From positions 40,729 through 104,728 of the forward strand of contig JAHYIW010000010.1 in the NCBI GenBank assembly GCA_019429445.1: a stretch of DNA of 64,000 nucleotides. Direction: 5' to 3'. This document shows, one piece after another, positions 51,481-61,809 of the stretch; within the stretch, counting starts at the first letter, position 1, and the number at the start of each line of letters is the position of its first letter. The translations under genes were made by a program, and so were the position numbers. Below the pieces are notes generated by a model. That model had not been told where the DNA came from. It searched no databases and worked only from the letters and a program-made list of their open reading frames with translations. The DNA is from Desulfuromonadaceae bacterium. Lineage in GTDB: Bacteria > Desulfobacterota > Desulfuromonadia > Desulfuromonadales > JAHYIW01.

Positions 51481-52591
51481 TCACCCGGTCCATTTCAGCT
51501 TCGGCTTACGCGCCGCCCCGGTCTCGTCAAGGCGCTGCACCTTGGTGCGCACGGGTGCAGCATGGAGCAATGCGGGGTTGTCCTGCGCTTCGGCAGCAAT
51601 GGCCAGCATCGCATCGCAAAACGCGTCGATCACTTCCTTACTTTCGGTTTCAGTCGGCTCGATCATGATCGCCCCGTGAACCACCAACGGAAAATAAATC
51701 GTCGGCGGATGATATCCGTAATCGATCAAGCGCTTGGCGAGGTCGAGGGTGTGACAATCATTGGCAAGACTTGTGCAGATTGAAGTGCATCACGTCGATC
51801 CCCATATCGGCGGGGCGCGCGATCCCCAGCAAGGCATTCAGATTGGCCCCGTCACAGTAAACCAGTCCACCCCTGGCGTGAACAACGGCGCATATTTCGC
51901 GAATTTCCGCCTCGAACAGACCGAGGGTATTCGGATTGGTCACCATCAGCGCGGCAACATCCTCATCCATCAGCGCCGCAACCCGCGCGGCGCTGAGCAC
52001 CCCTCCGGTCCCGGCGATCGGCACGACCTCGTAACCGCACATCGCTGCCGAGGCCGGGTTGGTGCCGTGAGCGGTGTCGGGGATCAAGACCTTGGTGCGC
52101 GGGCGTCCCTGCGCCTCGTGCCAGGCACGAATCATCAGCATGCCAGTCAGTTCGCCGTGCGATCCAGCGGCGGGTTGCAACGTCAGCGCCGCAAACCCGG
52201 AAATTTCTGCCAGCGCACCCTGCAAGCCATACATCAACTCCAGCGCTCCCTGCGCCAGCGACTGCGGCGTGGCAGGATGAAGTTGCGCCAGACCGGGCAG
52301 ACGCGCAGCCGTTTCGTTGACCTTGGGGTTGTATTTCATGGTGCAGCTGCCGAGCCGATAAAAACCGGAATCGACACCGTAGTTCCAGGTTGAAAGTCGG
52401 TAAAATGGCGCACCACATCGACCTCCGACAGCTCCGGGAAACCGGGAATCTCATCGCGGATGAGCTCCTGCGGCGGCGTTGACTCCGGCACATCGAGTTG
52501 CGCCAGACTTATATCCTTTGCGCCCCGCGGCGGAGTATTCGAAAAGCAGTTTTTCGTTCAGTATCAACCCGCTGGTTCCGACCCCCTTCAT
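51481..52591 (-). pseudogene. gcvPB: Glycine decarboxylase subunit 2 (GcvPB), disrupted
   Basis: The PLP-bearing half of the P-protein. It begins MKGVGTSGLILNEKLLFEYS (ATG 52591) behind GGAGGTG. Three lesions: an extra base near 52510, a missing base near 52400 (restoring ...[14 protein letters not shown]...[12 protein letters not shown]), and a deletion near 51770. At the deletion, MHFNLHK, where the PLP lysine sits, jumps to [19 protein letters not shown]. About 110 residues after the active-site lysine are lost, so about 370 codons remain of the usual ~480. It cannot give a working enzyme. Confidence 0.92.
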
Positions 52592-53940
52592 GCCGCACCT
52601 CCTGCCAGCGCCGCGACCAGCGTATCGATCTGCGCCCGTGAGTTTTGTTCTGTCACGCAGACCAGCAAGCGGTTTGCCATCTGTGGATAGTAACGCTGCA
52701 GATCAAGCCCGGCAAGGATCCGCTCACCAGCCAGGCGTTGCAGTACCACCGCGGCCGGTGCGTCGGTCTCGACCACAAATTCGTTGAATGTCGGCGCCGC
52801 AAACGGCAGGGAGCAATGTGGCAACGCCGCGATCTGTTCCCTGGCTTAGGCTGCTTTGGCATAGTTCTGCTGTGCCACTTCACGCAACCCCTGCTTGCCG
52901 AGCAGCGCCAGATAGACCGTCGCGGTCAACGCACAAAGCCCCTCGTTGGAACAGATGTTCGAGGTCGCTTTTTCGCGGCGGATGTGTTGTTCACGGGTCG
53001 CCAGAGTGAGCACAAAGCCACGCTTCCCGTCACGATCCACCGTTTCCCCGATCAGGCGACCGGGCATACTGCGCACATCCTTGTCGCGGGCGGCAAAGAA
53101 CCCCAGGTACGGCCCGCCGAACGACACCGGAATACCGAAGCTCTGCCCTTCTCCGGCAACGATATCGGCACCGAGTTCACCCGGCGACTTGAACAGCCCG
53201 AGCGCCAGCGGCTCAGCAACCGCCGCCACCAGTCGCGCCCCCGCAGCCTGGGCTGCTGCTGCAAAATCGGCCAGCGGTTCGACGACTCCGAAAAAATTCG
53301 GATAGCCGACCACCACCGCCGCAGTCTCCGCATCGAGCAGTTCGGTCAGCCGCTCCCGATCGGTTATGCCGTCTGCGCCAAACGGCACTTCCACCAGCTC
53401 AATCTGCAGATACTGGCAGTAAGTTCGTACCGTCTCCCGATACTCTGGATGCAACGCGCCAGACAGCAACACCTTGCGCCGCTGACGCGCCGCCCGCACT
53501 GCCATCAACCCCGCCTCGGCGCACGCCGAGGCCCCATCATACAGCGACGCATTGGCGACATCCATGCCGGTCAGCTGACAGATCAGCGTCTGGTATTCGA
53601 AGATCGCCTGCAACGTGCCCTGGCTGATCTCCGGCTGATAGGGGGTATAGGCGGTGTAGAATTCACTGCGTGAAATCAGCTGGTCAACCACCGCCGGGAT
53701 AAAGTGGTTGTAGGCTCCGCCGCCAAGAAACGACAGATAGCGGTCAGGATCGGCGTTGGCCGCCGCCAGACGCTTCAGTTCACTCAGCAGTTCACTTTCA
53801 GCCATTGCCTCCGGCAACCGTAACGGTCGCTGCAAGCGGACTTCAGCGGGGATCGCACTGAAGAGGGCCTCGATATCATCGACGGCAATGGTCTCCAGCA
53901 TCTCCCGGATATCAGTTTCAGTTTGTGGCAGATAGCGCAT
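52588..53940 (-). pseudogene. gcvPA: Glycine decarboxylase subunit 1 (GcvPA) with in-frame stop
   Basis: 449 codons, otherwise full length: MRYLPQTETDIREML, FLGGGAYNHFIPAVV, YTPYQPEISQGTLQAIFEYQ and SNEGLCALTATVYLALLGKQ are all typical. Codon 365 is TAA (52848-52846) where a tyrosine is expected (QNYAKAA-stop-AREQIAALP), and the frame then continues intact to TGA at 52588. That TGA overlaps the gcvPB ATG (ATGA). A single base change would restore it. Confidence 0.9.
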
Positions 53941-53994
53941 CCGCGCCTCCCGGTTGTAATAATGTGTCAGCGAAAAGAGTGAATGGCGACGCCA

Positions 53995-54378
53995 TCAGTC
54001 CTCTTCGGTCAGGGCGCGATATTCATCGACCGACAGCAGATCGTTGAATTCCTCCGGATTGCTCGGTTTGATCTTGATCATCCAGGCATCCTCGTAGGGG
54101 GAGGAATTGACCACTTCCGGCTCGTCAGTCAACGCCTCATTGATTTCGATCACCTCGCCACTGACCGGGGCATAGATATCGGAGACCGCCTTGACCGATT
54201 CGACCACGCCGAACGGCTTGCCCAGCTCCACCATCTCGCCGACATCGGGGAGTTCGACAAAAACCACATCCCCCAGCGCATCCTGGGCAAAATCAGTAAT
54301 ACCGACCGTCACACTGTCGTCCTCAACCAACACCCATTCATGCTCTTCGGTGTACTTCAACTCGTCCGGAAATTCCAT
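53995..54378 (-). CDS. gcvH: Glycine cleavage system H protein
   Basis: A 127-residue lipoyl carrier that shuttles the aminomethyl group between P, T and L proteins. The lipoylated lysine is K63 in [17 protein letters not shown] opens the fold and [10 protein letters not shown] is the closing part. Intact, unlike the P-protein genes 55 bases downstream. Confidence 0.96.
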   Translation of the reverse strand: MEFPDELKYTEEHEWVLVEDDSVTVGITDFAQDALGDVVFVELPDVGEMVELGKPFGVVESVKAVSDIYAPVSGEVIEINEALTDEPEVVNSSPYEDAWMIKIKPSNPEEFNDLLSVDEYRALTEED

Positions 54379-54408
54379 GCGTCTTCGCTCCTTGAATCAT
54401 TTAAATTG

Positions 54409-54590
54409 GTAATTATTCACCTGCTCGACCAAAGGCCGTCATCCCCGAGCGCTCCTGTCGGGGATCCAGGCTTTAACCCTCAAAAATCTGGATTCCGGCT
54501 AAAATCTTGCCGGAATGACGCTGTAAGAGTCGCCTTCAGGCGCGATTGTTCGCGGCTAAAGCCGCTCCTACATAAAAAGCTGAACAGTTC
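54409..54590. repeat. ~182-bp composite repeat, copy B
   Basis: Same order of parts as copy A: AATTATTCAC start, CATCCCCGAGCGCTCCTGTC-GGGGATCCAG, GCCGGAATGACGCTGTAAGA, GCCTTCAGGC, REP palindrome, GCTGAACAGTT end. It separates gcvT from gcvH, so it must be transcribed with the operon if that is still one unit. Confidence 0.85.
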
Positions 54591-54613
54591 TATATGGTGC
54601 GTTTCAACAACGC

Positions 54614-55708
54614 TTATCTGTCGATAAAAGGCGGTTTAACGATCTGCGCCGCGACCCGTTTTTTACGAATACCGACCGTTAATTGCGTCCCGATCGCGGC
54701 GCAGTCACGCGCCACCAGCCCCAGACCGATCCCGCAGCGCAACGACGGCGACATCGTGCCGCTGGTCACCACCCCAACCTCGCGCTCACCGCAAAAGAGC
54801 GGGTAATCGGCGCGCGGGATACCGGATTCGGTGATGCGCAGTGCCACCAGCGTGCGCGGTACACCGGCCTCCTTTTGCTGGCGCAGTGCAGCGCCACCGA
54901 TGAAATCCCCCTTGTCGAGTTTGGTGATCCAGCCCAGCCCCGCTTCCAGCGGCGTGATCCGCTCGGAAAGTTCGTGGCCGTAAAGGGCGTATTTCATTTC
55001 CAGACGCAGCGTGTCACGCGCGCCGAGACCGATCGGCATCAGACCGTCGTCCGCGCCGGCCGTCATCAGGGCATGCCACACCTTTTCCGCGTCGGCAGCG
55101 GCACAGTAAAGCTCAAAGCCATCCTCGCCCGTATAACCGGTGCGGGAAATAATCGTCTCGCTGCCCGCCACCTCCCCGGCATTGAAATGGTAGTAACGGA
55201 TCGCCCCCAGATCGACCGTGGTGAGTCGTGCCAGAATCTGTTCTGCCAGCGGCCCCTGCAACGCCAGTTGGGCAAATTCATCACTGCGATTGCGCAGCAC
55301 CACATTGCCAAAATCGCGTTCCGCAAGAACTTTTTCCATCCAGGCAAAATCTTTATCGGTATTCGACGCATTGACACAAAACAGGTAGTACGTCGCACTG
55401 AAACGATAGACCGTCACATCATCGACCACCCCCCCGTCAGGGTAACAGATAGCATTGTACTGCACCTGCCCGTCGACCAGTCTGGCAGCATCATTGAGGG
55501 TCAGATGCTGAATATAGTCGAGCGCGTTGGCACCACTGACTTCGACCTCCCCCATGTGGGACACATCGAACAGTCCTGCTGCCGCGCGGGTGGCGAGATG
55601 CTCTTCGATCACCCCGGCATACTGCACCGGCATATCCCAGCCACCAAAATCGACCATCCGTGCGCCCAACGCACGATGCACCCGGTTCAACGGTGTTACC
55701 TTCAACAT
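54614..55708 (-). CDS. gcvT: Glycine cleavage system T protein (aminomethyltransferase)
   Basis: Moves the methylene group from the H protein to tetrahydrofolate, releasing ammonia. 364 residues: RMVDFGGWDMPVQY opening, AGLFDVSHMGEVEVSG with the catalytic aspartate region, SRTGYTGEDGFELY, and GLGARDTLRLEMKYALYGHEL. Intact. It follows metF by 11 bases. Confidence 0.97.
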   Translation of the reverse strand: MLKVTPLNRVHRALGARMVDFGGWDMPVQYAGVIEEHLATRAAAGLFDVSHMGEVEVSGANALDYIQHLTLNDAARLVDGQVQYNAICYPDGGVVDDVTVYRFSATYYLFCVNASNTDKDFAWMEKVLAERDFGNVVLRNRSDEFAQLALQGPLAEQILARLTTVDLGAIRYYHFNAGEVAGSETIISRTGYTGEDGFELYCAAADAEKVWHALMTAGADDGLMPIGLGARDTLRLEMKYALYGHELSERITPLEAGLGWITKLDKGDFIGGAALRQQKEAGVPRTLVALRITESGIPRADYPLFCGEREVGVVTSGTMSPSLRCGIGLGLVARDCAAIGTQLTVGIRKKRVAAQIVKPPFIDR

Positions 55709-55719
55709 ATTCAGCTCCT

Positions 55720-56574
55720 TCAGCGCAGGATAGCAGGGATCCGGTCTTCATGCCCGAGGGTCATCAGATGCACGCCCTGGCAGTGTTCGCGGGCATAGGC
55801 GACCTGCTCACGCGCGATTGCAATCCCTTCATCGAGAGGATTCTTGGCGGCGGCAAGGCGCTCGATCAACGCCGCGCTGACCCGGACACCGGGGATATGG
55901 GCATTGAGAAAACGTGCCATCCCCGCACTCCGCAACAACAGCACGCCGAGGAGTACCGGTCGCCCCAGCGGCCGCGCGGCAGCCATGAAGTGCTCCATTC
56001 TGGCCAGATCGTAAACCGCCTGGGTTTGAAAAAAATGTGCCCCGGCCTCCACTTTTTTACGGTATTTCTGAAAAATCAGCTCAAACGGTTCCGCTTCCGG
56101 CGTCATTGCCGCACCGGCAAAAAACTGTGGCACACCGGTCAACTTCGCCCCGGAAAGATCCTCTCCGCTGTTCAACCGCCCCACCGTCTGCAACAACTGC
56201 ACGGAATCAAGATCAAATACCGCCCGCGCCTGGGGATGATCACCAAAGCCGGGGTGGTCGCCGGAGATCAGCAGCAGATTCGTGACACCGAGCGCCGCCG
56301 CACCGAGCAGGTCAGATTGCAACGCCATGCGGTTACGGTCGCGACAGGTCAGCTGCAGAATCGGCTCGATCCCTTCGCGCGGCAACAAGGACGCCAGTGC
56401 CAACGAACTCATGCGCATGTTGGCCCCCTGATTGTCGGTGACATTCACCGCGTCGATCCCGACCAGCGACCGCACCGTCGCCAGCGCTGTTGTCACATCA
56501 ACCCCCTTGGGGGGCGCCACCTCCGCCGTAATCACGAAAGTGCCCGCTTCGATCTTCTGGCGTAAGGTACTCAT
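55720..56574 (-). CDS. metF: Methylenetetrahydrofolate reductase (MetF-like)
   Basis: A 284-residue TIM-barrel flavoprotein reducing methylene-THF to methyl-THF. TAEVAPPKGVD gives the catalytic glutamate; NVTDNQGANMRMSSLALASL, QLTCRDRNRMALQSDLLGA and LLLISGDHP form the FAD/folate site. Paired with metV upstream, the arrangement seen in acetogens and many anaerobes. Confidence 0.94.
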   Translation of the reverse strand: MSTLRQKIEAGTFVITAEVAPPKGVDVTTALATVRSLVGIDAVNVTDNQGANMRMSSLALASLLPREGIEPILQLTCRDRNRMALQSDLLGAAALGVTNLLLISGDHPGFGDHPQARAVFDLDSVQLLQTVGRLNSGEDLSGAKLTGVPQFFAGAAMTPEAEPFELIFQKYRKKVEAGAHFFQTQAVYDLARMEHFMAAARPLGRPVLLGVLLLRSAGMARFLNAHIPGVRVSAALIERLAAAKNPLDEGIAIAREQVAYAREHCQGVHLMTLGHEDRIPAILR

Positions 56575-56589
56575 GGGCGCGAATCCGTA

Positions 56590-57237
56590 TTATTTCCTGT
56601 TTTCATGGCGCCCCGGTTTAAATTTTTTCCCCCAGTTTTTCGGTTCCACGATGCGCGCAAAAACTCCGCTCCGCCCCTGTACCTTGAGTCGTTCAAAGAT
56701 CAGATGCCAGGCGCAGTCCAGCTCCCGGTCGGTCTCGCACTTGCCGTCTTCCACCCCGCCGCACGGTCCGTTCAGCAACCCCTTGGCACAGATCGTCACC
56801 GGACAGATACCGGCCGTTTCATTGAGGATACACTCGCCACACAGAGAACATTTTTCCTCAAACTGACCTAACCGGCGGATATTGCCGAGAAACAGACTGT
56901 TAAGTCCGCCGACCACGCGCTTTTCACTGCACGCTGAGATCGACTGGACCCCCGCACCACACGCCAGCACCAGCAGGGCATCGGCAGCGGCGACCGCCAC
57001 TTTGTGGTGGCGCAGGTCGCGCCCGGCGCGCATGATGTGACACGCCTCATCGATCACCACGCTGCCGGTCACCTCTTTGCCGAGGGTTTGCAGCCATTCC
57101 TGCATCTGGAAGACTTCTTCCTCGCCGCCAACCTTGCAAGCCGTCGCACAGGCCGCGCAACCGATCAGAAAAATATGCTCTTTCTCCGTCAGTTGGGCAA
57201 GCAGTTCAGTCTGGCTTTTTTGTTCACTGATGATCAT
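56590..57237 (-). CDS. metV: MetV-like zinc/Fe-S partner of MetF
   Basis: A 215-residue MTHFR C-terminal-domain protein. IGCAACATACKVGGEEEV near the start and CSLCGECILNETAGICPVTICAKGLLNGPCGGVEDGKCE further on hold many cysteines for zinc or Fe-S binding. In acetogens MetV binds MetF and is needed for its activity with non-NADH electron donors. It precedes metF by 15 bases. Confidence 0.9.
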   Translation of the reverse strand: MIISEQKSQTELLAQLTEKEHIFLIGCAACATACKVGGEEEVFQMQEWLQTLGKEVTGSVVIDEACHIMRAGRDLRHHKVAVAAADALLVLACGAGVQSISACSEKRVVGGLNSLFLGNIRRLGQFEEKCSLCGECILNETAGICPVTICAKGLLNGPCGGVEDGKCETDRELDCAWHLIFERLKVQGRSGVFARIVEPKNWGKKFKPGRHENRK

Positions 57238-57261
57238 GCAGGGCTGCTCCCAAAAAAAGAT

Positions 57262-58113
57262 TTATCTGCGGGCGCGGCGCTTGGCGCTTTCAACCGTATT
57301 GTAGAGCAGCATGGTGATCGTCATCGGACCGACCCCGCCCGGCACTGGAGTAATGGCACTGGCGCGTTCTTTGGCCGCGGCAAATTCGACATCACCGACC
57401 AGTTTTTTATCCCCCACGCGATTGACCCCGACATCGATAACTACCGCACCTTCCTTGATCCAGGCACCCTTGATCATCTCCGGTTGTCCGACAGCGGCAA
57501 TCACCACGTCGGCACGCCCGACCTGGGCAGCAAGATCGCGGGTGCGCGAATGACAGATCGTTACCGTCGCGTGCTCGGCCAGACACATCAGCGCCACCGG
57601 TTTGCCAACGATATTCGACCGTCCGACCACCACCACCTCTTTCCCCTTCAGGTCAACGCCGGTATGTTCGAGCATCTTCATCACCCCATAAGGGGTACAC
57701 GGCTGAAAGAGGGGGTTGCCGGTCACCAGTCGCCCGACATTATACGGGTGGAAGCCATCAGCATCCTTGGCCGGGGAAATCGCTTCGAGAATTTTACTTT
57801 CGTCGATATGCGGCGGCAGCGGCAGCTGCACCAGAATGCCGTCGATGCGCGCATCGTTGTTGATTTCATCGATCAACGCCAACAGTTGAGCTTCGGTCGT
57901 TGCGGCGGACAGCTTGTGTTCGTCGGAAAAAATTCCGGCCTGCTCGCACGCCTTTTCCTTCATCGACACATAGACCCGACTCGCCGGATCCTCGCCGACC
58001 AGCACCACCGCCAAACCGGGGGTCACCCCTTGCGCCGTCAACGTCTCCACATCTGCCTTGATCGTCTCGCGCATCGTCGCGGCGATCGCCTTGCCATCGA
58101 TGATTTTACCCAT
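57262..58113 (-). CDS. folD: Methylenetetrahydrofolate dehydrogenase/cyclohydrolase
   Basis: Bifunctional step between methylene-THF and formyl-THF. 283 residues: the Y-x-x-x-K catalytic pair in [49 protein letters not shown], and the NADP loop [16 protein letters not shown]. Start at 58113 with GGAGGAAAT upstream. First gene of the leftward one-carbon block. Confidence 0.97.
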   Translation of the reverse strand: MGKIIDGKAIAATMRETIKADVETLTAQGVTPGLAVVLVGEDPASRVYVSMKEKACEQAGIFSDEHKLSAATTEAQLLALIDEINNDARIDGILVQLPLPPHIDESKILEAISPAKDADGFHPYNVGRLVTGNPLFQPCTPYGVMKMLEHTGVDLKGKEVVVVGRSNIVGKPVALMCLAEHATVTICHSRTRDLAAQVGRADVVIAAVGQPEMIKGAWIKEGAVVIDVGVNRVGDKKLVGDVEFAAAKERASAITPVPGGVGPMTITMLLYNTVESAKRRARR

Positions 58114-58255
58114 ATTATTTCCTCCTGAAAACAAGAAACAAAACTATACGAAACCGATTTAAGAAAGTAAAGCAGCAGGAATGTTCCCCGGCAATTTTTT
58201 GTGCGTCAACAGGCGACCGCCGGAGTTGCGGAATCGTGAGAGGGGAAGACCAAAA

Positions 58256-58282
58256 AAAATCCCCGGACAATGCCGGGGATGC
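58256..58282 (-). terminator. Terminator of the FmdB-like gene
   Basis: On the minus strand CATCCCCGG pairs with CCGGGGAT over CATTGT, followed by TTTTTTTT. It also isolates folD from upstream transcription. Confidence 0.88.
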
Positions 58283-58290
58283 AGATCAGT

Positions 58291-58542
58291 TTATGCGTTG
58301 ACCGCTTTCGGGCAACCGGCGCAACCGCCACCCGCTTCTGCCGCAGCACAGGGTGCGGCACCTTGCGCACCATAGCCCTGGTCGAACCAGCCGCCCCCCT
58401 TAAGAGCAAATCCGTTCTGGGAGATGAGCTTCTTGACCTGCCCCTGGCACGCGCGACATTCAGTCAGCGGCGCATCTGAAAATTTCTGGCGAGCCTCAAA
58501 AACCAGCCCGCATGCTTCACATTGATATTCGTACATTGGCAT
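58291..58542 (-). CDS. FmdB-family zinc-ribbon protein
   Basis: An 83-residue protein. MPMYEYQCEACGLVFEARQKFSD then C-R-A-C is the FmdB zinc ribbon, with K-K-L-I-S after it. The tail is alanine/glycine-rich with three extra cysteines (CAAAEAGGGCAGCPK). FmdB was proposed as a regulator of formamidase/amidase genes; the general role is unknown. Monocistronic. Confidence 0.88.
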   Translation of the reverse strand: MPMYEYQCEACGLVFEARQKFSDAPLTECRACQGQVKKLISQNGFALKGGGWFDQGYGAQGAAPCAAAEAGGGCAGCPKAVNA

Positions 58543-58754
58543 AATGCGTTACCTCCAAATAGTTTGGTCGTCGGTAATTTAATGATTTAACAGGGCAGTG
58601 TCAAGGGGGTGTACACAATTATCAGCACTTTAATCACTGCTGAAAAAATCGTTGTGCTCTCTGCTTTGCCTGCGACACATGTTATGCTATTTTGAGTCAT
58701 CTGCTGGTTTTGATGTTTTTTCTCTATTTAAGTATTTGCAGTTGCGGAGTCCGT

Positions 58755-60230
58755 ATGGCAAAACCGGTCGGGTTACGGACCGAAATCATTGTCCATGTTA
58801 TCATCCTGCTCGGTGCGGCCCTGCTTTTTTCCGGATTTCTGCTGCTCAAATTAACCGAACGGGAACTGGTGGCGCAACAGATCGCGGCCTTTTCCGCAAC
58901 GGCGGAAATCTTTGCCGCATCATTATCCCTCCCTCCCGAAAAACGCGGTCTGGGCGAATCTCAGCCGTTGCCGACATCCGTCCCGGTCGATGCCTGGAGC
59001 CTGGTAGACGACACCCTGGCACCGATCGAACAATTGTCCTCTCGCTTCGATTTTATTCTCGATATGAACGCGTTACAGACCGTTCGCCAGACGCTTGAAA
59101 ATTCAACCCGCCTGAGCTATGACAGCCCCGCCTGGTTCGGCAGCAACAGCGAAGGTCATTTTTTGATCTCGGTGCCCCTGATCCGTGGCGGGCAATTTGT
59201 CGGCGCGGTTCAACTGCGTTTTTCTCTTGCCGAGATGGCCATGCGGATTCGAGCGGCGCAACGCTGGTTTATCGGTTATGTCCTGATTTTCGGCATCCTC
59301 CTCAGCGGCTGCGGTTTTTATCTGCTTAACCGTAACGTGGTTCGCCCGATCGGACGTTTGCGCATCGCTACCGAACGCATTGCCGCCGGCGACCTGGAAC
59401 AGGCACCGCAAGTCACCGGCCCGCGTGAAATTGCGGAATTGTCAGCAGCGTTTGCAACCATGGTCACCGCACTCAAGGAAAGCCGCGCCGAAAGCGAAGA
59501 GCATATCGCTTCTCTGGAAGCCGCCAACAGTGAACTACGCAATGCACAACAGCGGCTGGCGCGTTCCGAAAAACTGGCAACCGTTGGTCATCTGGCCGCG
59601 GGCATGGCGCATGAACTCGGCAATCCCCTCGGCGCGGTCAGCGGTTATCTGGCGTTAATCCGCAACGAACCCGACGCAACCCTTGCGCAGGAGCTGGCGG
59701 AACGAGCGATGATCGAAATAACGCGGATCGATCGGCTGGTGCGTGACTTGCTCGACTACGCCCGCCCCGCCGCCGAAACCCTGGACGCGGTCGATATCAA
59801 TGAAGTGACGACCGCGGCGGTCGAGTTCCTCCGCCATCAGGGGATCTTCGACTCCCGCCAATTCGTTTGCACTCCGGCCACCACCCCGGCAACTGTGCGG
59901 ATCGATCGGCACCGCCTGCAACAGGTCCTGGTCAATCTGTTGCTTAATGCCAGAGACGCAACGACTGCCGGAGGACAGATTGTCCTGACCACTGCAATTG
60001 AGCACAACACCGTGAAAATTTCGGTGCGCGACGACGGCTGCGGCATGTCGGCCGAGATCCTGGCGCATATCTTTGACCCCTTCTACACCACCAAAGATCC
60101 CGACCAGGGACGCGGGCTGGGGCTGGCAGTCTGCGCGCGGATTATCGACGACGCCAAAGGCCGCATCGACGTTGACAGCGCGCCCGGAAAAGGGACGCTG
60201 TTAACGCTAATACTACCGCTTGTGGAGTAA
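58755..60230 (+). CDS. Membrane sensor histidine kinase
   Basis: A 491-residue kinase: membrane helix ~12-32, a periplasmic sensor region of ~130 residues, a second helix near 175-195, and a HAMP linker (NVVRPIGRLRIATERIAAGDLE). Then a coiled coil, H-box GMAHELGNPLGAVSGYL (His near 287), N-box NLLLNARDATTAGG, and G-boxes DDGCGMS and GRGLGLAVC. GGAG lies 6 bases before the ATG at 58755. NtrB/PilS-like, coupled to the next gene with 3 bases between. Confidence 0.92.
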   Translation: MAKPVGLRTEIIVHVIILLGAALLFSGFLLLKLTERELVAQQIAAFSATAEIFAASLSLPPEKRGLGESQPLPTSVPVDAWSLVDDTLAPIEQLSSRFDFILDMNALQTVRQTLENSTRLSYDSPAWFGSNSEGHFLISVPLIRGGQFVGAVQLRFSLAEMAMRIRAAQRWFIGYVLIFGILLSGCGFYLLNRNVVRPIGRLRIATERIAAGDLEQAPQVTGPREIAELSAAFATMVTALKESRAESEEHIASLEAANSELRNAQQRLARSEKLATVGHLAAGMAHELGNPLGAVSGYLALIRNEPDATLAQELAERAMIEITRIDRLVRDLLDYARPAAETLDAVDINEVTTAAVEFLRHQGIFDSRQFVCTPATTPATVRIDRHRLQQVLVNLLLNARDATTAGGQIVLTTAIEHNTVKISVRDDGCGMSAEILAHIFDPFYTTKDPDQGRGLGLAVCARIIDDAKGRIDVDSAPGKGTLLTLILPLVE

Positions 60231-60233
60231 CCG

Positions 60234-61595
60234 GTGCGAGGTGAACAACTGAACATTCTGCTGATTGACGATGAGGCGTCGATGCGCCACATGCTGCGCC
60301 TGACACTGGAGCGTGAGCACTACCGGGTCACCGAAGTGGCCAACGGCGCTGCGGCACTCACCCTCCTTGCAACAGAGGATTTTGATCTGGTCTTGTGTGA
60401 CATCCGCATGCCAGGACTTGATGGTCTGAGTTTGCTGCGCGAATTACGCCAACGCTCCCTCGCCCCGACGGTGATTATGATGAGTGCCTACGGCTCGATC
60501 GAGACCGCCCTTGAGTGCATGAAAAACGGCGCTTACGACTATATCTCCAAGCCGTTCAAGCCGGACGAAGTCTTGTTAACACTGAAAAAGGCCGAAGAAA
60601 GGCTGCGGCTACAGGACGAAAACCGCAAGCTGGCGACCGCGTTGAGCCACTGTCAGGGGAGTGCGACCCGGCCGCTTGTGGTGTTTCGCAGCCCGGTCAT
60701 GCAGCAGGTCACGGTGATGGTTGAAAAACTGGCCGCCAGCCATGTCCCGGTGCTGATCAGCGGCGAAACCGGCACCGGCAAGGAACTGATCGCGCGGGCA
60801 CTGCACAGCGGCAGCCCCCGCGCCGCCGGGCCGTTTATCGCCGTTAATTGCAGCGCGATCCCTGCCGGGCTGATGGAGAGCGAACTCTTTGGCCACGCCC
60901 GTGGTTCCTTCACCGGCGCCGACCGTCATCATGACGGTCTCTTTACCGCCGCCAGCGGTGGCACCCTGTTTCTCGACGAGATCGGCGAACTGCCGCTGGC
61001 CCTTCAGCCCAAACTGCTGCGCGTACTGCAAGAGGGGGAAGTCCTGCGGATCGGCGAAACCAGACCGCGCCGGGTAGATGTGCGCATCGTTGCCGCGACC
61101 GTTAAAAACCTGCATGACGAAGTCGCGCGCGGCACCTTTCGTGAAGATCTGTATTATCGTCTGGCCGTCACCGAAGTCCGCCTCCCCGCACTGCGCGAGC
61201 GGCGCGAGGACATCGGGCCACTCGCCGAGCATTTTTTGCACCACATCGCCTCACGTGAAAATCGCCCCCCGCCCCGGCTGACGGCAGAAGCCATCACCAG
61301 ACTGCGCAAGTACAACTGGCCGGGGAATATTCGCGAGCTGGAAAATTTTGTCGAAAAGATGATCGTCTTTTCCCCCGGCGATTGCATTGACACCGCCGAT
61401 CTGCCGTGGGACGCGCAGCTACGGGGGGCAAAGAACGGGTCGGAATATTCCTTGAAAACCGCCGTTGCCCGTCTGGAAAAAGAGTATATTCGCAAAGCTC
61501 TGCACGCCACCGGTGGCAACCGCACCCATGCTGCGGAATTGCTGGAAATCAGTCTGCGTAATTTACAGTACAAGATCAAGGAATATGAAATCTGA
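60234..61595 (+). CDS. Sigma-54-dependent response regulator (NtrC family)
   Basis: A 453-residue activator with a GTG start. Receiver ~1-120: IDDE, phospho-acceptor in [13 protein letters not shown], lysine in ISKPFKP. AAA+ ~150-380: Walker A GETGTGKE, the sigma-54 contact loop as GSFTGA (second residue Ser, not Ala), Walker [13 protein letters not shown]. Fis-type HTH at the end: [23 protein letters not shown]. Lying right before minor pilin genes, it may control them, but no clear -24/-12 promoter was found there. Confidence 0.93.
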   Translation: MRGEQLNILLIDDEASMRHMLRLTLEREHYRVTEVANGAAALTLLATEDFDLVLCDIRMPGLDGLSLLRELRQRSLAPTVIMMSAYGSIETALECMKNGAYDYISKPFKPDEVLLTLKKAEERLRLQDENRKLATALSHCQGSATRPLVVFRSPVMQQVTVMVEKLAASHVPVLISGETGTGKELIARALHSGSPRAAGPFIAVNCSAIPAGLMESELFGHARGSFTGADRHHDGLFTAASGGTLFLDEIGELPLALQPKLLRVLQEGEVLRIGETRPRRVDVRIVAATVKNLHDEVARGTFREDLYYRLAVTEVRLPALRERREDIGPLAEHFLHHIASRENRPPPRLTAEAITRLRKYNWPGNIRELENFVEKMIVFSPGDCIDTADLPWDAQLRGAKNGSEYSLKTAVARLEKEYIRKALHATGGNRTHAAELLEISLRNLQYKIKEYEI

Positions 61596-61606
61596 CCCCC
61601 CGCTAT

Positions 61607-61627
61607 CCCCCCTGTGAAACAGGGGGG
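61607..61627 (+). terminator. Hairpin after the response regulator
   Basis: CCCCCCTGT pairs perfectly with ACAGGGGGG over a GAA loop, with purine-rich sequence after it and no U-tract. It could equally be a dispersed G/C palindrome like the one near 40.1 kb. The remaining gap to 61809 holds a 13-base palindrome TGCAAAGTTTGCA (61675-61687) and no clear promoter. Confidence 0.4.
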
Positions 61628-61809
61628 AAGGGAGCGCAGCGGAAAGGGGGGGGTGCCCTCAAACAGGAAAACAGTGCAAAGTTTGCATGTGCAGCGGCGT
61701 CGCGCCCTGACAATACTTATGGAAAACTATCATTTCAGCAACTTACCTTTTATTTTAAAAGGAATATCCATTGCACCTCTCCTTGTGCATGCGTAAGTGG
61801 AGGCCATCA

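Noticed and set aside
52846..52848. TAA in gcvPA as a recoded sense codon
   Set aside because: No known recoding of TAA in this group, other genes use TAA as stop, and gcvPB next door is clearly decayed.
52645..53673. 342-codon plus-strand frame across gcvPA
   Set aside because: Shadow of the glycine decarboxylase gene; the minus strand carries unmistakable GcvPA sequence on both sides of its stop.
57004..58128. 374-codon plus-strand frame opposite folD and metV
   Set aside because: Antisense shadow; folD and metV are recognisable on the minus strand with proper ribosome binding sites.
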